This document shows, in pieces, positions 46,038 through 58,528 of a stretch of 64,000 bases of DNA. Numbering within the stretch: position 1 is the first letter of the stretch; each line of letters starts with the position of its first letter. The position numbers and the translations under genes were made by a program. The DNA is from Zingiber officinale. Its lineage: Eukaryota > Streptophyta > Magnoliopsida > Zingiberales > Zingiberaceae. The DNA lies in NCBI RefSeq assembly GCF_018446385.1, contig NC_055992.1, positions 100,086,947 to 100,150,946 of the forward strand, written 5' to 3'. Below the pieces are notes generated by a model. That model made no database searches and had not been told where the DNA came from. It saw only the letters and a list, made by a program, of their open reading frames with translations.

Positions 46038-48029
46038 TTGACACATTCAACTTCATCTAATATTGTGGTCAATACTAGAGAGACTATTTATTACAAGTTC
46101 AATTTGAATGAACAAGCTCCTAGTTTTGAGGATTACCCAGTACATACGATACAAGATTGGAAGATCTTTTTGAGGATACTTGGATTGAACAAGAATATAA
46201 TGAGAATAGAATGGAAGCGGAGATTCAAATGAATATTTTTGAGGATGAATTCTTAGGAAATGATATTCACTATTCATTACATGAGTTAATCAACACTAAT
46301 GAATATAGCGACCTTGAAGAGCAGTTTCCATTAGTTGAAGATGCATATAAAATGAACACAAAACTTTTTCCATTGCTAATCAAACAAATAGATAACTCAG
46401 TTGAGAAATTTTTTATTGGTCAGGTTTGCATTTTTTTTATTATGTTAACTCAACTAAATTTCAATAGTACTTACATAAACATATATAAATTAATATTATA
46501 GGTATATGCAACGTAAAAACATTTTAAAGATGCACTTGCTAAATATGCTATGAACAAATACTTCACATACAAATTAAAGGGCACAAGGAAGAATACAATT
46601 AAAGTAATTTGTGATGAAGAAAATTACACATAGACAATAATTGCAAGGGGAGATATTGAGTTCATGGTTACATAATATTTAGAGCATCATCAGTGTGGTC
46701 TTTGTATGACAATAGCTGATCATCCTACATGCACATATTCATTTATAGTTTCTCAGATTGAAAGTCATTTTGTGGCATCAGAAGATTGCAGACCTATAAA
46801 CATTCAAAATGAGATGAAATCATGATTTGGAATGAATATATTATATCGAAAGACATACTATACACGTATGAAAGCTATAAATAAGGTGGTAGGTGATTTC
46901 GATATGGATTATGGTGATGTCCCTAGATTATTTTGTGAGCTAAAATATAGAGACCCGGATATATGCATTGCATTGAAAAGAAATGGTGATAACTTCCATC
47001 GTTGTTTTTGGACTTTTGGTGCATGTGGAAGAATTTTTCAAACCTATTTTCGAACATTAATTAGAATTGATGCAACATACTTGAGGGGCAAGTATCCTGG
47101 TGTATTATTGATGGCCACAGCAGTAGATGGTAATGAAAATCTTCCTCCATCTGGCTTTCAATTGCTGAGGTTAAGTGTGGCTCTACATAGGAGTGATTTT
47201 TAAATTATTTAAAGATAGTTTTTACAGTTAATCCATCAAATATGACAGTTATATCTGATAGACATTGTAGAATATTATCTATAATTAGTAAAATTTACCT
47301 TACTGCTTACCATGGATTATGTTGTCATCACTTGTCAAGTAATATGGTTACTGGTACTCATGATAGAGCTGCATTAGGATTGTTTGGACTACAGCTAGAG
47401 CACATACAATTTCACAATTTGATCGAATCATGCAAACTATGTCAAAGACACATGTAGATGCTTATAAATGACTTCAAAATATAGAATCTACAAAAATGGG
47501 CAAATGCACATTTCCCTAGAAGGTACTCAATGTTGGCAACGAATTATTCTGAAAGCATGAATGCATTGTTCAAGAAGACTCGAGAACTCCCAATTACAGT
47601 ACTAATAAACAACACATTGAGGGAGGTTGCTCAATGGTTTTATAACCATAGGGAGCCAGTGGCTAATTCCTCAGGAGTATTGACATCATTTGTTATAAAG
47701 GAGATTGAGACTAGAAGATAAAAAATTGGGTACTATACTGTTCATCCACATACCAGAACAGAAATGGAGGTACAAACTTCATCATCATCCTATATAGTTG
47801 ACATGGAGTGTTATAAATGTGATTGCGGCAAGTTTCATATTTCAGGACTTCCTTGTCCACACGCTATGGTAGTGTGTTTATATAGGAACATGAGCCGTAT
47901 AAGTATTGTGAGTATTATTTCTTATTTTATACTTGGAAAAGTACTTACATGGATTGTATTTATCCATGCAGAAGTAAATAATATTGTCCAATAGGTGGAC
48001 AATAATGTATTATTTTACCACCTAGTAGT
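46038..48029 (+). pseudogene. MULE (Mutator-like) transposase, decayed, main part
   Basis: Consecutive frames with several stops carry the MULE signatures in order. These are RIDATYLRGKYPGVLLMAT (first catalytic Asp, about 47064), MTVISDRHCRIL (second Asp, 47242), HGLCCHHLSSNM, and YSESMNALFKKTRELPI (third acidic position, about 47545). A SWIM zinc finger CDCGKFHISGLPCPH follows at about 47821-47865. The N-terminal part (46157-46501) is acidic and the frame breaks at 46504 and repeatedly up to 46820. The reading frame is open across the CACTA junction at 46037. The last exon is split at 48029 by a retroelement and resumes at 54652. It would have cut and reintegrated Mutator-like DNA; it is now inactive. 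Confidence 0.87.
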
Positions 48030-49411
48030 TGTTGGTGCGGAAAGCATCCGACGATCGAACTTATGTTTTGATTGTGTCAAAGGGTTCAAAGTTAAGTTGT
48101 CTTGTTATCTAATAAGGTTGAATGAGTTTGCAGGAAAGTCCTAAGTGTACTTAGGCAAAAGTCCTAGCTGCTGTTAGGTAGGTGGAAAATCTTAGGGAGT
48201 GGTAACCCTAGGTGAGGAAAAGTCCTAGCTGCGGCTAAGCAAAGGGGAAAATCCCAGGGAGTGGTAACTCTAGGTCCTAGGGGGTGGTAACCCTAGGCGA
48301 AAAGTTTTGGCGGGTCAAGAACTTCGGGCTAAATCCTAGGGGGTGGTAACCCTAGGTTGAAATCCTGGTGTCGCGAACCGGATGGAAGACTGGACGGGTC
48401 ATGGAGCAAATGCCCAAGATGAAGACCGAAAGCTTTGGACACTGAGCAAAAGTCTAGTTGGTCTGGAGGATCAACTGAAAATAGGTATACTCTCCTGAGT
48501 GGATTAGGTGAGGATGCGTTTTCCAATGAGGGAGCAGTAGGCGTCGGTACGACCTAGGGTTTCCGGACGAAAATCCGAAGTTAGAACCAGACAGTCCAAT
48601 GACTGCCAAATATTTATCTTAACCTTATTGTATTATGCCTAACTCTGTTTTATAGGATATATTTTGTATTTTGGACTAACACATCTTACAGTGAGCAAAA
48701 AATATGTATAGGCTCGAATGAACAGTACTCGAGGCGCCCTCCATAGAGCTTGGAGGCACCTCGGGTGCACTAGCTAAACACCTCCGCACAGCAGGGCAGA
48801 GGGCGCCCTATGGAGCTGAGAGCACCCTGGACGTTGAGCAAAGGGCACCCTCTATGGAGCTGAGGACGCCCTGGACGCAGGTGGAGGGCACCCTCTATGT
48901 GGTTGGAGGCACCCTCAAACGGATAAGCAACGAAGAAGTCAGGGCTTATCCACACTGCGAAATCGACAGGGTTGAGGGCGCCCTCCATGGTGTTGGAGGC
49001 GCCCTCCACAGGCTTTATAAGCAGGTTCCGAGCAACAGCTTTAAGACAACATAATTTGACAACCCTTCTTCCGTGTGTTGCTCAAAGAACGATCCAGTGA
49101 AGCTGCAACAAGTCTCCGACAACCAGAAGCTTCAAGATTACTATTTTCGTTGTCGGTATAATTTCATTACTGTTTAATATTGTAAATCTGAATTGTAACC
49201 TTTCGAGCTTATAGTGATTGCCCAAAGTAAACGCTCAACAAGCATGGGCCTTGGAGTAATAGTCGTCACAGGCTCCGAACAAAGTAAAAGAAACTTATTA
49301 GCGATTGCGTTGGTTTTTTGTCTTTATTCCGTTGTATTATTATGAGTTTTCCGAAACGAACGAAATAACCACGAGCGTTATTCACCCCCCTCTAGCGCTT
49401 TCGATCCAACA
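48030..49411 (+). repeat. 5' LTR of the second pol-less element
   Basis: U3 contains a degenerate tandem array at 48130-48360 ('aaaatcctagggngtggtaaccctagg'-type units). At 48725-49015 lie about ten GAGGGCGCCCTC-type palindromes, several pairing as 'gaggcgccctccatnn' inverted repeats. The right LTR (53305-54651) matches closely but lacks some array units. Confidence 0.88.
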
Positions 49412-49774
49412 ATTAGTATCAAAACGGGGTTGCTCTGAATCGGTACAACTACCGTTCGAGCAATTTTACTTTTTCGTCTGTTTTTTTTTAAAATAAAACC
49501 TTACTCCTTTCGTATTTTCCCTCTAAAATTATTTTTGAAAATTCATTTTCATCTTTTCACTATTGGTCGGTATTATTGAAATATCACATTTTTAAACATT
49601 TGTAATAATATATTTTTTTAATATTTTTTTTAATATTTTATTATTTTATTTTAAAAAAATAGTAAATTGTTATTTTTTTCTCCCGCACTATTAATCCAAG
49701 ACCAAGTCTTGGGATATTTGGTTCTTTTTCTTTTTGTGTGTGAGAGTTTTTTCTAAATAGCCCATTAAAAAGGC

Positions 49775-51406
49775 TACAGGACAGATCGCCTGTTGCTCTT
49801 CTCCGGTGAAAACTTCGACTACTGGAAAGGTCGAATGGAGTCTTACCTTCAAACTCAGTTCGAAATGTGGATGATCATCAAAATCGGCATCACACTCCCA
49901 CTCGACGGCACGGGAAGACCAGTTTCATGTGAGAACTGAGACGCAAGTATAATAAAAAAGGTTGAGGCCAACGCCAAAGCTACATGTACCCTTCAGTGTG
50001 GCCTAACAAAGGAGGAGCTGAACCGAGTCGGCCCATTCTCAAGCGCGAAAGAGCTGTGGGAAAAATTGATCAAGCCGCACGAGGATACTTCCGACACTAA
50101 GGTAAGCAAGCGTGATTTACTTTTTAATAAACTGTATAACATCAAAATGCAGGAAGGTGAGATGTCTAGCCAACTTCACGCGCGCATTCAAGACCTCCTC
50201 AACGACCTCCACGCAATCGGACAGAAGGTGGAGAATCGATATGTGATAAGGTACGCACTAAACGTTTTTCTGAGGAATACTTTGTGGGCATCTATGGTAG
50301 ATGTTTACAAGGTATCCAAGGATCTTTCATTAATTAAATTAGATGAACTTTTTTCCGAATTTGAATTGCATGAACAGATTAATAAACGTTCGGCCAAGAA
50401 AGGTATTGCATTGGTTACATGTACAAGAAGAACATGGGAACCAAAAGCAAAGCACAGAACCAAACCCGAGCCCGAAGAAAAATCAGACTCAGAAGACGAC
50501 GAAATTACCGCTGAGATCATAAAATTGGTTCGAAAAATGTGCAAAAAGAAGAAGGTGATTAATCGAATATGAAGGTCAAGACTGGAGTTACATATATGCT
50601 ACGGCTGCAACCAGAAGGGACACTACAAGATGGAGTGTCCGAACCAGAAGCAACGGAGAAGGAAGGTCTTGAAGGCAACATGGTCTGAGTCATCAGACGA
50701 GTAGAACGAAGAAGGAGACGAGCAAGGAAGCTTCCTCGCTCTACCAGTACAAGCGTACATTGCCGAAATTGAGTCCAAGTTTGATACCAAGAGCGAATCA
50801 AAAATCGAGTCCTAGCGAAGCCACAGATCCGTATCCATTTTCGAAAGGCCTAACCCCATTGTAAGCTCTCTAATTTATGGTACTAATGTAGACGATTTAG
50901 AAAAATTACTTTCATATTTATTAAAGAAATTGGCCAAATCCAATGTCCGGGTCAAGTCACTCCAAAAGGAGATAACATCCCTTAAGGAAGCGACTAACTC
51001 GAGTTCTTTAACTGAGCCAGTTCAAAATGGAAGTTCAACTCAAGTCCAACAACTTGAGAAAGAAAAATCCAATTTGAAAACTCAAGTTAAAGAACTTAAG
51101 GACACGTTAGAACGGTTCACCTTGGGTTCCATGAATTTTGATCTGATTCTTGGAAAATAAAGAGTCGTTTACAATAGATCCGGACTTGGATTTAAGCATA
51201 AACATAAATTCAAATCGTATTTGTCACTTGTAAATCGATCAAATAGAAACATAGTTCAAGCATGGGTCCCCAAATCAAACTTGATTAATCAAGTTGGATT
51301 TGGTCAATATTTGATCCCCAAGGATCAGATTCATTATCTTGATAGACTTTATCGAGACTATGATCCAGGGGGAGCTAATAAAAAGACCATTTTTATCATA
51401 AAATAG
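49775..51406 (+). pseudogene. gag: Copia-type gag pseudogene of the second pol-less element
   Basis: Reading from about 49777 gives LLLFSGENFDYWKGRMESYL, then a stop in place of an expected Trp near 49938. Next come TKEELNRVGPFSSAKELWEK and a long open part at 50066-50572 with MQEGEMSSQLHARIQDLL. The CCHC knuckle survives out of frame as CYGCNQKGHYKMEC (about 50598). Coiled-coil sequence follows at 50930-51160, then QAWVPKSNLINQVGFGQYLI at 51265-51330. It is a homologue of the intact gag at 40979-42289. Confidence 0.8.
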
Positions 51407-53304
51407 AATTGTCTAATGCTTGCTTTACTGTTTTCAATATGCCTGCTTAGATTAGGCTAGATAAGGACCTAGGTGTGATTTACACTTAACTAGTTAGACG
51501 TAGGAATTACTGTAAGGAAATTAAATATCCAATTTATCTGAAAAGCTTTATCTAGAAGTGGTGGATGATCTCATAACCAAGAAGGTCCAGTGCCTCGCCA
51601 CAACCTGAAAGTCAATCATTGAAATAGATTTTAATTGACTAACTATAAAACCTGAGTGTAACTCAAATGGAAATCAATCCTTAGATGATAATATAAATTG
51701 AAGATTAACCATCTCACAAAACTACTAAGGTTCCCTGATTGAAAATCTAGAAAAGGGTGAGATGGACCTAGGTTTAATGTAATTCCAAATTAATTCAATT
51801 AAATTAACTTAATTAATTTTAAAAAATAATTTCAAAATGTTTAAATCATAATTAAATTATTTTCAAAAGGCTAATTAATTTCAATCAAAGTAAATTATAA
51901 TTATTTTTTTTAATAATTTCAAAATTCAAAATCATTATTTACAAAAGTATAATTTTCAAATCATAATTAAATTTCAAATTATTAATTATTAAAATTTCAA
52001 AATCTTAATCTTAGTTAATTTTCAAATCATAATTAATTTTCAAATTATATTTAATTCAAAATCTTAATGATAATTAATTTAATTCAAAATCTTAATGATA
52101 ATTAATTTTCAAATCATATTTAATTTCTAAAATCTTAATTAACTTTTCAAATCATATTTTCAAGTTATAATTTAAAACTTAATTAATTTTAAATATATTT
52201 TTAAAATCTTCAAAATTTTAAATGTTTACTCATTTGAAATTCAAACTCACTGAAAATACAAATTTATATTTCCATATTTTTTTAAATATTGATAAAATGA
52301 GTTAACTTCATCTCATACGCACTCATAAGCTGAACATACTTGATAACCTAGAATGGGTGAGATGAAAAATCAAAAAAATAATAACCTTTATTTTTGTTAT
52401 TTATTTACATGCTTGGACTCTAGGATCCTCAAAATTTTTTAAGACATTAATCAAGGGGGAGTGAAAGGAGTCAAGTTAAGTTTTTTAAGAGTTAAAGTTT
52501 TTTTTTAAAAAAAAAGAATTCAATTTTTTTTTAAACTATTTTTGAAAACAAATTATTTTTGAAACTAAGTATTTGATAAAATATTTTAAGTTTTTTAAAA
52601 ATCATTTACTTAGCTAAGTATTTTTTCAAGAAAATATTTTTTTAAAGGCTAAGTTTCTTTATTTTCTTCAAGCTAAGTGCTTATCAAAATGTTTTTAAAA
52701 GCTGAAGTTTTTATCACAATATTCCTAAAGTAAAATATTTTTTCAAAATCCTTTTAAGCTGAGTACTTTTAACTAAGCCTTTTTCAAAACCTCTATAAAA
52801 CTAAGTATTAAAACTAAATTCTTATCAATTTCTTTTGAAAGCTAAGTACTTGACAAAGCTAAAATTTAGCTAAATTATTTTTGCTAAATTACTAAATGTG
52901 TTTCAAAGCACTTATTTTCAAAGCTAAATTGTTTGTTGAAAAAAGCTAAGTACTTTCAAAATATTTCTAATTTAGCTAAAGTATTTTTCAAAATAGACAT
53001 TTCCAAAACTAAATTTAGCTAAGTATTTTTCAAAGCAATTATTTTCAAAGCTAAGCTTAGCTAAGTTTTTTTTAAGTGCTACCCTTCAGGGGAGCTTAAA
53101 GTTAAACGAAGTATATTTTTACATATTAAACAAACTTTCTCTCTACTTAATATTATTTTTGATTTATGTCGAAGGGGGAGAGAAAAGTCAAAGAATTCAA
53201 ACGAATTTAAACATAATCTTTGTGAAAGGGGGAGCATAAGGGTTTTTTTTTCCAAATTATAATGTTTATGCGAACCGTGTTGTCATAATCAAAAAGAGGG
53301 AGAT

Positions 53305-54651
53305 TGTTGGTGCGGGAAGCATCCGACGATCGAACCTATGTTTTGATTATGTCAAAGGGTTCAAAATTATGTTATCTTGTTATCTAACAAGGTTGAATGA
53401 GTTTGCAGGAAAGTCCTAAGTGTACTTAGGCAAAAGTCCTAGCTGTTGTTAGGTAGGTGGAAAACCTTAGGGGGTGGTAACCCTAAGTCCTAGGGGTGGT
53501 ACCCCTAGGTGAGGAAAAATCCTAGTTACGGTTAGGCAAAGAGAAAATCATAGGGGGTGGTAACCTTAGGCGGAAAGTCTTGGTGGGTCGAGAGCTTCGG
53601 GCTAAATCCTAGGGGGTGGTAACCCTAGGTTGAAATCCTGGTGTCGCGAACCAGGTGGAAGACTGGACGGGTCGTGGAGCGGACGTCCAATATGAAGACC
53701 GGAAGCTTTGGATGCTGAGCAAAAGTACAGTTGGTCTGGAGGATCAACTGGCTACAGGTATACTCTCCTGAGTGGAGTAGGTGAGGATGCGTTCCCCGAT
53801 GAGGGAGCAGTAGGCGTTGGTTCGACCTAGGGTTTCTTGACGGAAATCTGAAGTCAGAACCGGACAGTCCGATGACTGTAAGATATTTATCTTAACCTTA
53901 TTGTATTATGCCTAACTCTATTTTGTAGGATATATTTTGTATTTTGGACTAACACATCTTGCAGGGAGCAAAAAAGATGCATAACCTCGAATGAACAGTA
54001 CCCGAGGCGCCTCAGATGCACTAGTCGAACACCTCCGCGTAGTAGGGTAGAGGGTGCCCTGGACGCTGAGCAGAGGGCGCCCTCTATGGAGCTGAGAGTG
54101 CCCTGGACGCAGGTGGAGGGCGCCCTCCATGCGGTTGGAGGCGCCCTCAAACGGATAAGGGACGAAGAAGTCAAGGCTTATCCACACTGCGAACTTGGCA
54201 GGGTTGAGGGTGCCCTCCATGGTGTTGGAGGCACCCTCCACATGATTTATAAGTAGGTTCCAAGCAGCAGCTTTAAGACAACACAATTTGACAACTCTTC
54301 TTCCGTGTACTGCTCAAAGAATGATCCAGCGAAGCTGCAATAAGTCTTCAACAACTAGAAGCTTCAAGATTACTGTTTTCATTGTCAGTATAATTTCATT
54401 ACTGTTTAATATTGTAAATCTGAATTGTAACCTTTCGAGCTTAAAGTGATTGCCCAAAGTAAACGCTCAACGAGCGTGGGCCTTGGAGTAGGAGTCGCGA
54501 CAGGCTCCGAACCAAGTAAAAGAAACTTGTTAGTGATTGCGTTGGTTTCTTGTCTTTATTCCGCTGCACTATTCTGAGTTTTCCGAAATGAACGAAATAG
54601 TCACGAGCGCTATTCGCCTCCTCCCCCTCCTCTAGTGCTTTCGATCCAACA
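53305..54651 (+). repeat. 3' LTR of the second pol-less element
   Basis: Starts TGTTGGTGCGGGAAGC after the polypurine tract and ends TTTCGATCCAACA. The tandem U3 array is shorter than in the 5' LTR and the GGCGCC palindrome cluster lies at 54000-54245. Confidence 0.88.
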
Positions 54652-54788
54652 GTAGCCTTGTGCAACCTAGAAGAAGGAAGAAGGTGAGGATCCCATCCAA
54701 GCACACGGAAAAGGTTAAAAACAAGTGTAATAGGTGCAAACAATTGGGTAACAATAAAAGATCCTGTAGAATGCCTCCAGCAAGTTGA
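54652..54788 (+). pseudogene. MULE transposase C-terminal tail after the retroelement insertion
   Basis: Removing 48030-54651 with one TSD copy restores the reading ...PPSSLVQPRRRKKVRIPS, the basic linker typical of MULE transposases, then KCNRCKQLGNNKRSC and a stop at 54786-54788. The last part is the terminal zinc knuckle with its His replaced by Asn. Confidence 0.82.
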
Positions 54789-54905
54789 TACATGTAATGG
54801 TGTTCTTCTATTGATATTCTTTTGTGATAGTGGTCAACTTTTGTATGTATTTGGCATACAAGCCTATCATTGTGATGAATGAACATATAAGTGTATTTTG
54901 CTAAA

Positions 54906-56611
54906 TGTTGGGATTTTCGGGTTGTAAAAATCACTTTTTGCGTTGCGAAAACCCTGAATTCCCATGCCACCGGATCCGTGCGAAGATAAAATTTTACACG
55001 TACAAGTTTTCTATCCTAGATCTACATTAGATCTACATGGTTAAGAGATTACCCTTGTAGCGAAGCCCTTCGCGAATCCCGCTCCAAAAGTTGTCGGATC
55101 TCGAGTGTGTTCAAATGGGCACACCTCTATACGTATCCACACGAACAATAGAGATAGAGAAAACACTTAGAGTGTGCTAGCACTCTAATGGTGTTCGGCC
55201 AAGGAGGAGGAGAGGGAGAGAAAAAGAAGAAAGGAGGAATAATAATGATCAATAATGAAATAAGAGTAAAAAATGGCTTAAGAGTTTTCATCTAATGAAA
55301 ATACTTAATGCTCATTAACACCATTAATGAGCCTTAATGAGTATTTAATGAATATTCTTCTTCATTAAATGACCATTTTTGAAACTCATTCAAAATTTGA
55401 ATCTAAAATTCAAATTGAATTCCATTTATCATTGAATTCAAAATTCAATTAATATCATCATTAAGCCTCACTTGAGTCTAACTCAAGTGCAGCCTCACTT
55501 GAGTCTAACTCAAGTCTAAGTCAATCGAGTCTTACTTAATTAATCTAATTTGGATTACTCTTAATCCAAATTGGTTCATCACATGAACCTAATCCTCTTG
55601 GTCCATCATATGAAACTAATCTCCATCTAATTACCCTTTATGTGTGACCCTATAGGTTCTTGTACCGTTGGCAATGCTCCTAAACTCATTTAGAAGCATA
55701 AGTAATGAACGATATCTAGCAACACATCATTACTACCCAAGTTACAAGAATGTTGAGATCCAACATCACCTTGTGACTACTAATTGTGACTTTTCACAAT
55801 ATATGACAATGTTCTTCTATGCTTGACATCTAGATTGATCAATGTGAGGCATAGACCGTGTCATCCTCTAATCAATCTAAATCTTGAACTCCAAGTAGAC
55901 TCACTCTAATCAAATGAGCTCAATATCTCATATTGACTCATTTGGGCATGGTCATGCACTTAGTGGTCTCACTCTATCAAGAATAATGATGTCACTCCCG
56001 TCATATAGGAGGGATAGATCCCATCTACATCACTCACATCCCTCCGCATAATTTGTTACATACCCAGTAATCGCCTTTATAGTCCACCCAGTTACGTGTG
56101 ACGTTTGACGAAGCCAAAGTATGCAACTCCTTATGTAGGGAACCATGATGACTTCAGGTCCAAGGACTAGTAGTCATACTAATAGTCACATGAGAAAGTA
56201 TATGACACTCATATAACGATCCATGATACTTTCTCATGGCAGGTCATTCAGTATACATTCTCCAATACATACTCATGTGTCAACTTGATATCTCTATATC
56301 CATGACTTGTGAGATCAAGTCATCGAGTTGACCTACATGCTAGTCTCATCACATTAACATTGTCACTGAATGTTAATACTTGACTAGGAATGATTAAGAG
56401 TAGCATTCCCTATATCATCTCACTATCGATTCAACTAATCGATTGATATAGGTAAGAACCTTCTATTCAAGGACGCTATTATACTTAGTTATTTGACACC
56501 AATACAAGTAAGTATAATAACCAAAACAAAAACCTTTATATATATAGGAATATGATACAATGAGTCTATACAATAATCATTATATGATTGGCTCTAGGGC
56601 TCTAACTAACA
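54906..56611 (-). mobile_element. Copia-like solo LTR (TSD CTAAA)
   Basis: A 1,706-bp block starts TGTTGGGATTTTCGGGTTG, ends CTCTAACTAACA and is flanked by CTAAA at 54901-54905 and 56612-56616. On the minus strand it begins TGTTAGTTAGAGCCC, with a TATATATATAAAGG promoter box within the first 100 bp, so it is read leftward. There is no internal sequence. It lies in the 3' untranslated part of the MULE. Confidence 0.9.
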
Positions 56612-56619
56612 CTAAATAT

Positions 56620-58528
56620 ATTCAGATGCGTGTTTTGTTAAATACATTTAAATATCTCAATATAATGTTGTCTATGTTATGTTTTTATATTCATATGTTC
56701 GATTATGTAGAGATATAAATTGATGTGTTGTGTTCTAAATTATTTTTTTATTGTATTGTGTAAAGTATTATGTAAAAAAGTTGTATTGTAAATTGTTGTG
56801 TTGTTGTGTTATTTATTGTGACAGAAAGTTGTTAAAAAATTGGTGGTCTTGATATGGTGTATTAAAAAAATCTCTGCACTCAATATGATGTATCTTAATG
56901 ATATTAATGAGCATTTCCACGTTCAAGACACCAACCCGAGCACATAGGAACTTGTCCCATGTCTATCCGATGTTGTTTGGTCCATCAGCCGATTTGGTCA
57001 AAATCGACTGATGGACTTTAAAGACCCTAAAAACTAAAAAATTTAAATCTTAAGAAAGAGAATGGATGAAGCATCTCAAATATGGTGTGTTTCAGAGATT
57101 ATCATCTGCCTTTCATTTATATTGAGTTAAAAAAATCATTTTTCATGACCGAATCATATTTAAAAAATCACTACGCTCTATACGTTGTATCGTAATGATA
57201 TCAATGGTCATTTTCACGTTCAAGAGACTAGCTCAAACACATAAGAACTTGTCCCATGTCAATTCGATATAATTTTGTCCATTAGTCGATTTTGGTCAAA
57301 ATCGATTGATGGACTTCGGCTATCCAAAAAATGAATATTTTAACACTATCATATAGAAGGAAGTTTAAGGATCTCAAATATGGCATGAGTCAATGATTAT
57401 TATATAATTTTCATTTACATTAAGCTTACGACATCATATGTTGTGCCCGGATCGTGTTAAAAAATTCATAACTCTCAATACGTATATCGTAATGAGGTTC
57501 AAGGACATTTGCACATTCTGGAGACCAGCCTGAACATATAAAAACTTGTCCCATGTCGATCTGATGTCGTTTGGTCCATCAGCTGGCTTTGGTGAAAACC
57601 AACCGATGGACTTCGACTATCTGAAAAATGAATATTTTAACACCTTCACATAGAGGGAAGCTTAAGGATCTCAAATATGGTAATCTCAACAAATGATATC
57701 GTAAGCTCAATGTAAATGAAAATTATATGATAATCACTAACCCACACTATATTTGAGATCCTTGAGTTTCCCTCTATATGATGGTGTTAAAATTTTCATT
57801 TTTCGAATAGCTGAAGTTCATCAGCCAATTTTGACCAAAACTAGCTAATGGACCAAAGGACATCGGATCGACATGGGACAAGTTCCTATATGTTCAGGTT
57901 GGTCTCCTGAATATGAAAATGTTTAGGCTGGTCTCCTGAACATGAAAATGACCATTAATATCATTATGATACAATGTATTGAGAGTTACGAATTTTTGAA
58001 CACGATCTGGGCATAACAAATGATGTCATAAGCTCAATGTAAATGAAAATTATATGATAATCACTGATCCACACCATATTTGAGATCCTTGAGCTTCCCT
58101 CTATGTGATGGTATTAAAATATTCATTTTTCGGATAGCCGAAGTCCATCAGCCAATTTTGACCAAAATTGGTTGATGAACCAAATGACATCGGATCGACA
58201 TGAGACAAGTTTCTATGTGTTCGGGCTAGTCTACAGAACGTGCAAATGCCCTCGAACCTTATACAATACAATGTATTGAGAGTTATGAATTTTTTACCAC
58301 AATCTGGGCACAATAAATGATGCCATCAGCTCAATGTAAATGAACAATTCAATATAAGATAATTTAAAACAACACAACACTACAATTTTACACAATTCAA
58401 TATCAGTGCAATACAATAACAACATAACAATTTTTCACATAATCCAATACAAGATCAATTTAGAATAACAATACACACAATAATTTTCTACACAATCTAA
58501 TACAAGATAAATTTAAAACAACAACACA
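56620..58528. repeat. Palindromic block of five repeats of about 300 bp (three direct, two inverted)
   Basis: Units at about 56830-57128, 57129-57430 and 57431-57700 run forward; units at about 57701-58031 and 58032-58340 are inverted. Shared words include 'aacttgtcccatgtcgat', 'tggtccatcagc', 'tgatggacttcg' and 'ggatctcaaatatgg'. Outside them, 56630-56828 (TGTTGTGTTG-type) mirrors 58330-58528 (CAACACAACA-type). The layout is that of foldback or MULE inner terminal repeats. No coding sequence. Confidence 0.8.

Larger units (their letters stand above)
48030..54651 (+). mobile_element. Second pol-less LTR retrotransposon, inserted in the MULE transposase (TSD about GTAG)
   Basis: LTRs are 48030-49411 and 53305-54651, both starting TGTTGGTGCGG and ending TTTCGATCCAACA. 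Flanks are GTAGT (48025-48029) and GTAGC (54652-54656), a 5-bp TSD with one change. The PBS after the left LTR reads TTAGTATCAAAAC, the Met-tRNA site with G-to-A changes. The polypurine tract AAAAAGAGGGAGAT precedes the right LTR. The interior has only a broken gag (to about 51406); 51407-53304 is AT-rich with many 'gctaagta' words and no pol domain. Confidence 0.88.
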
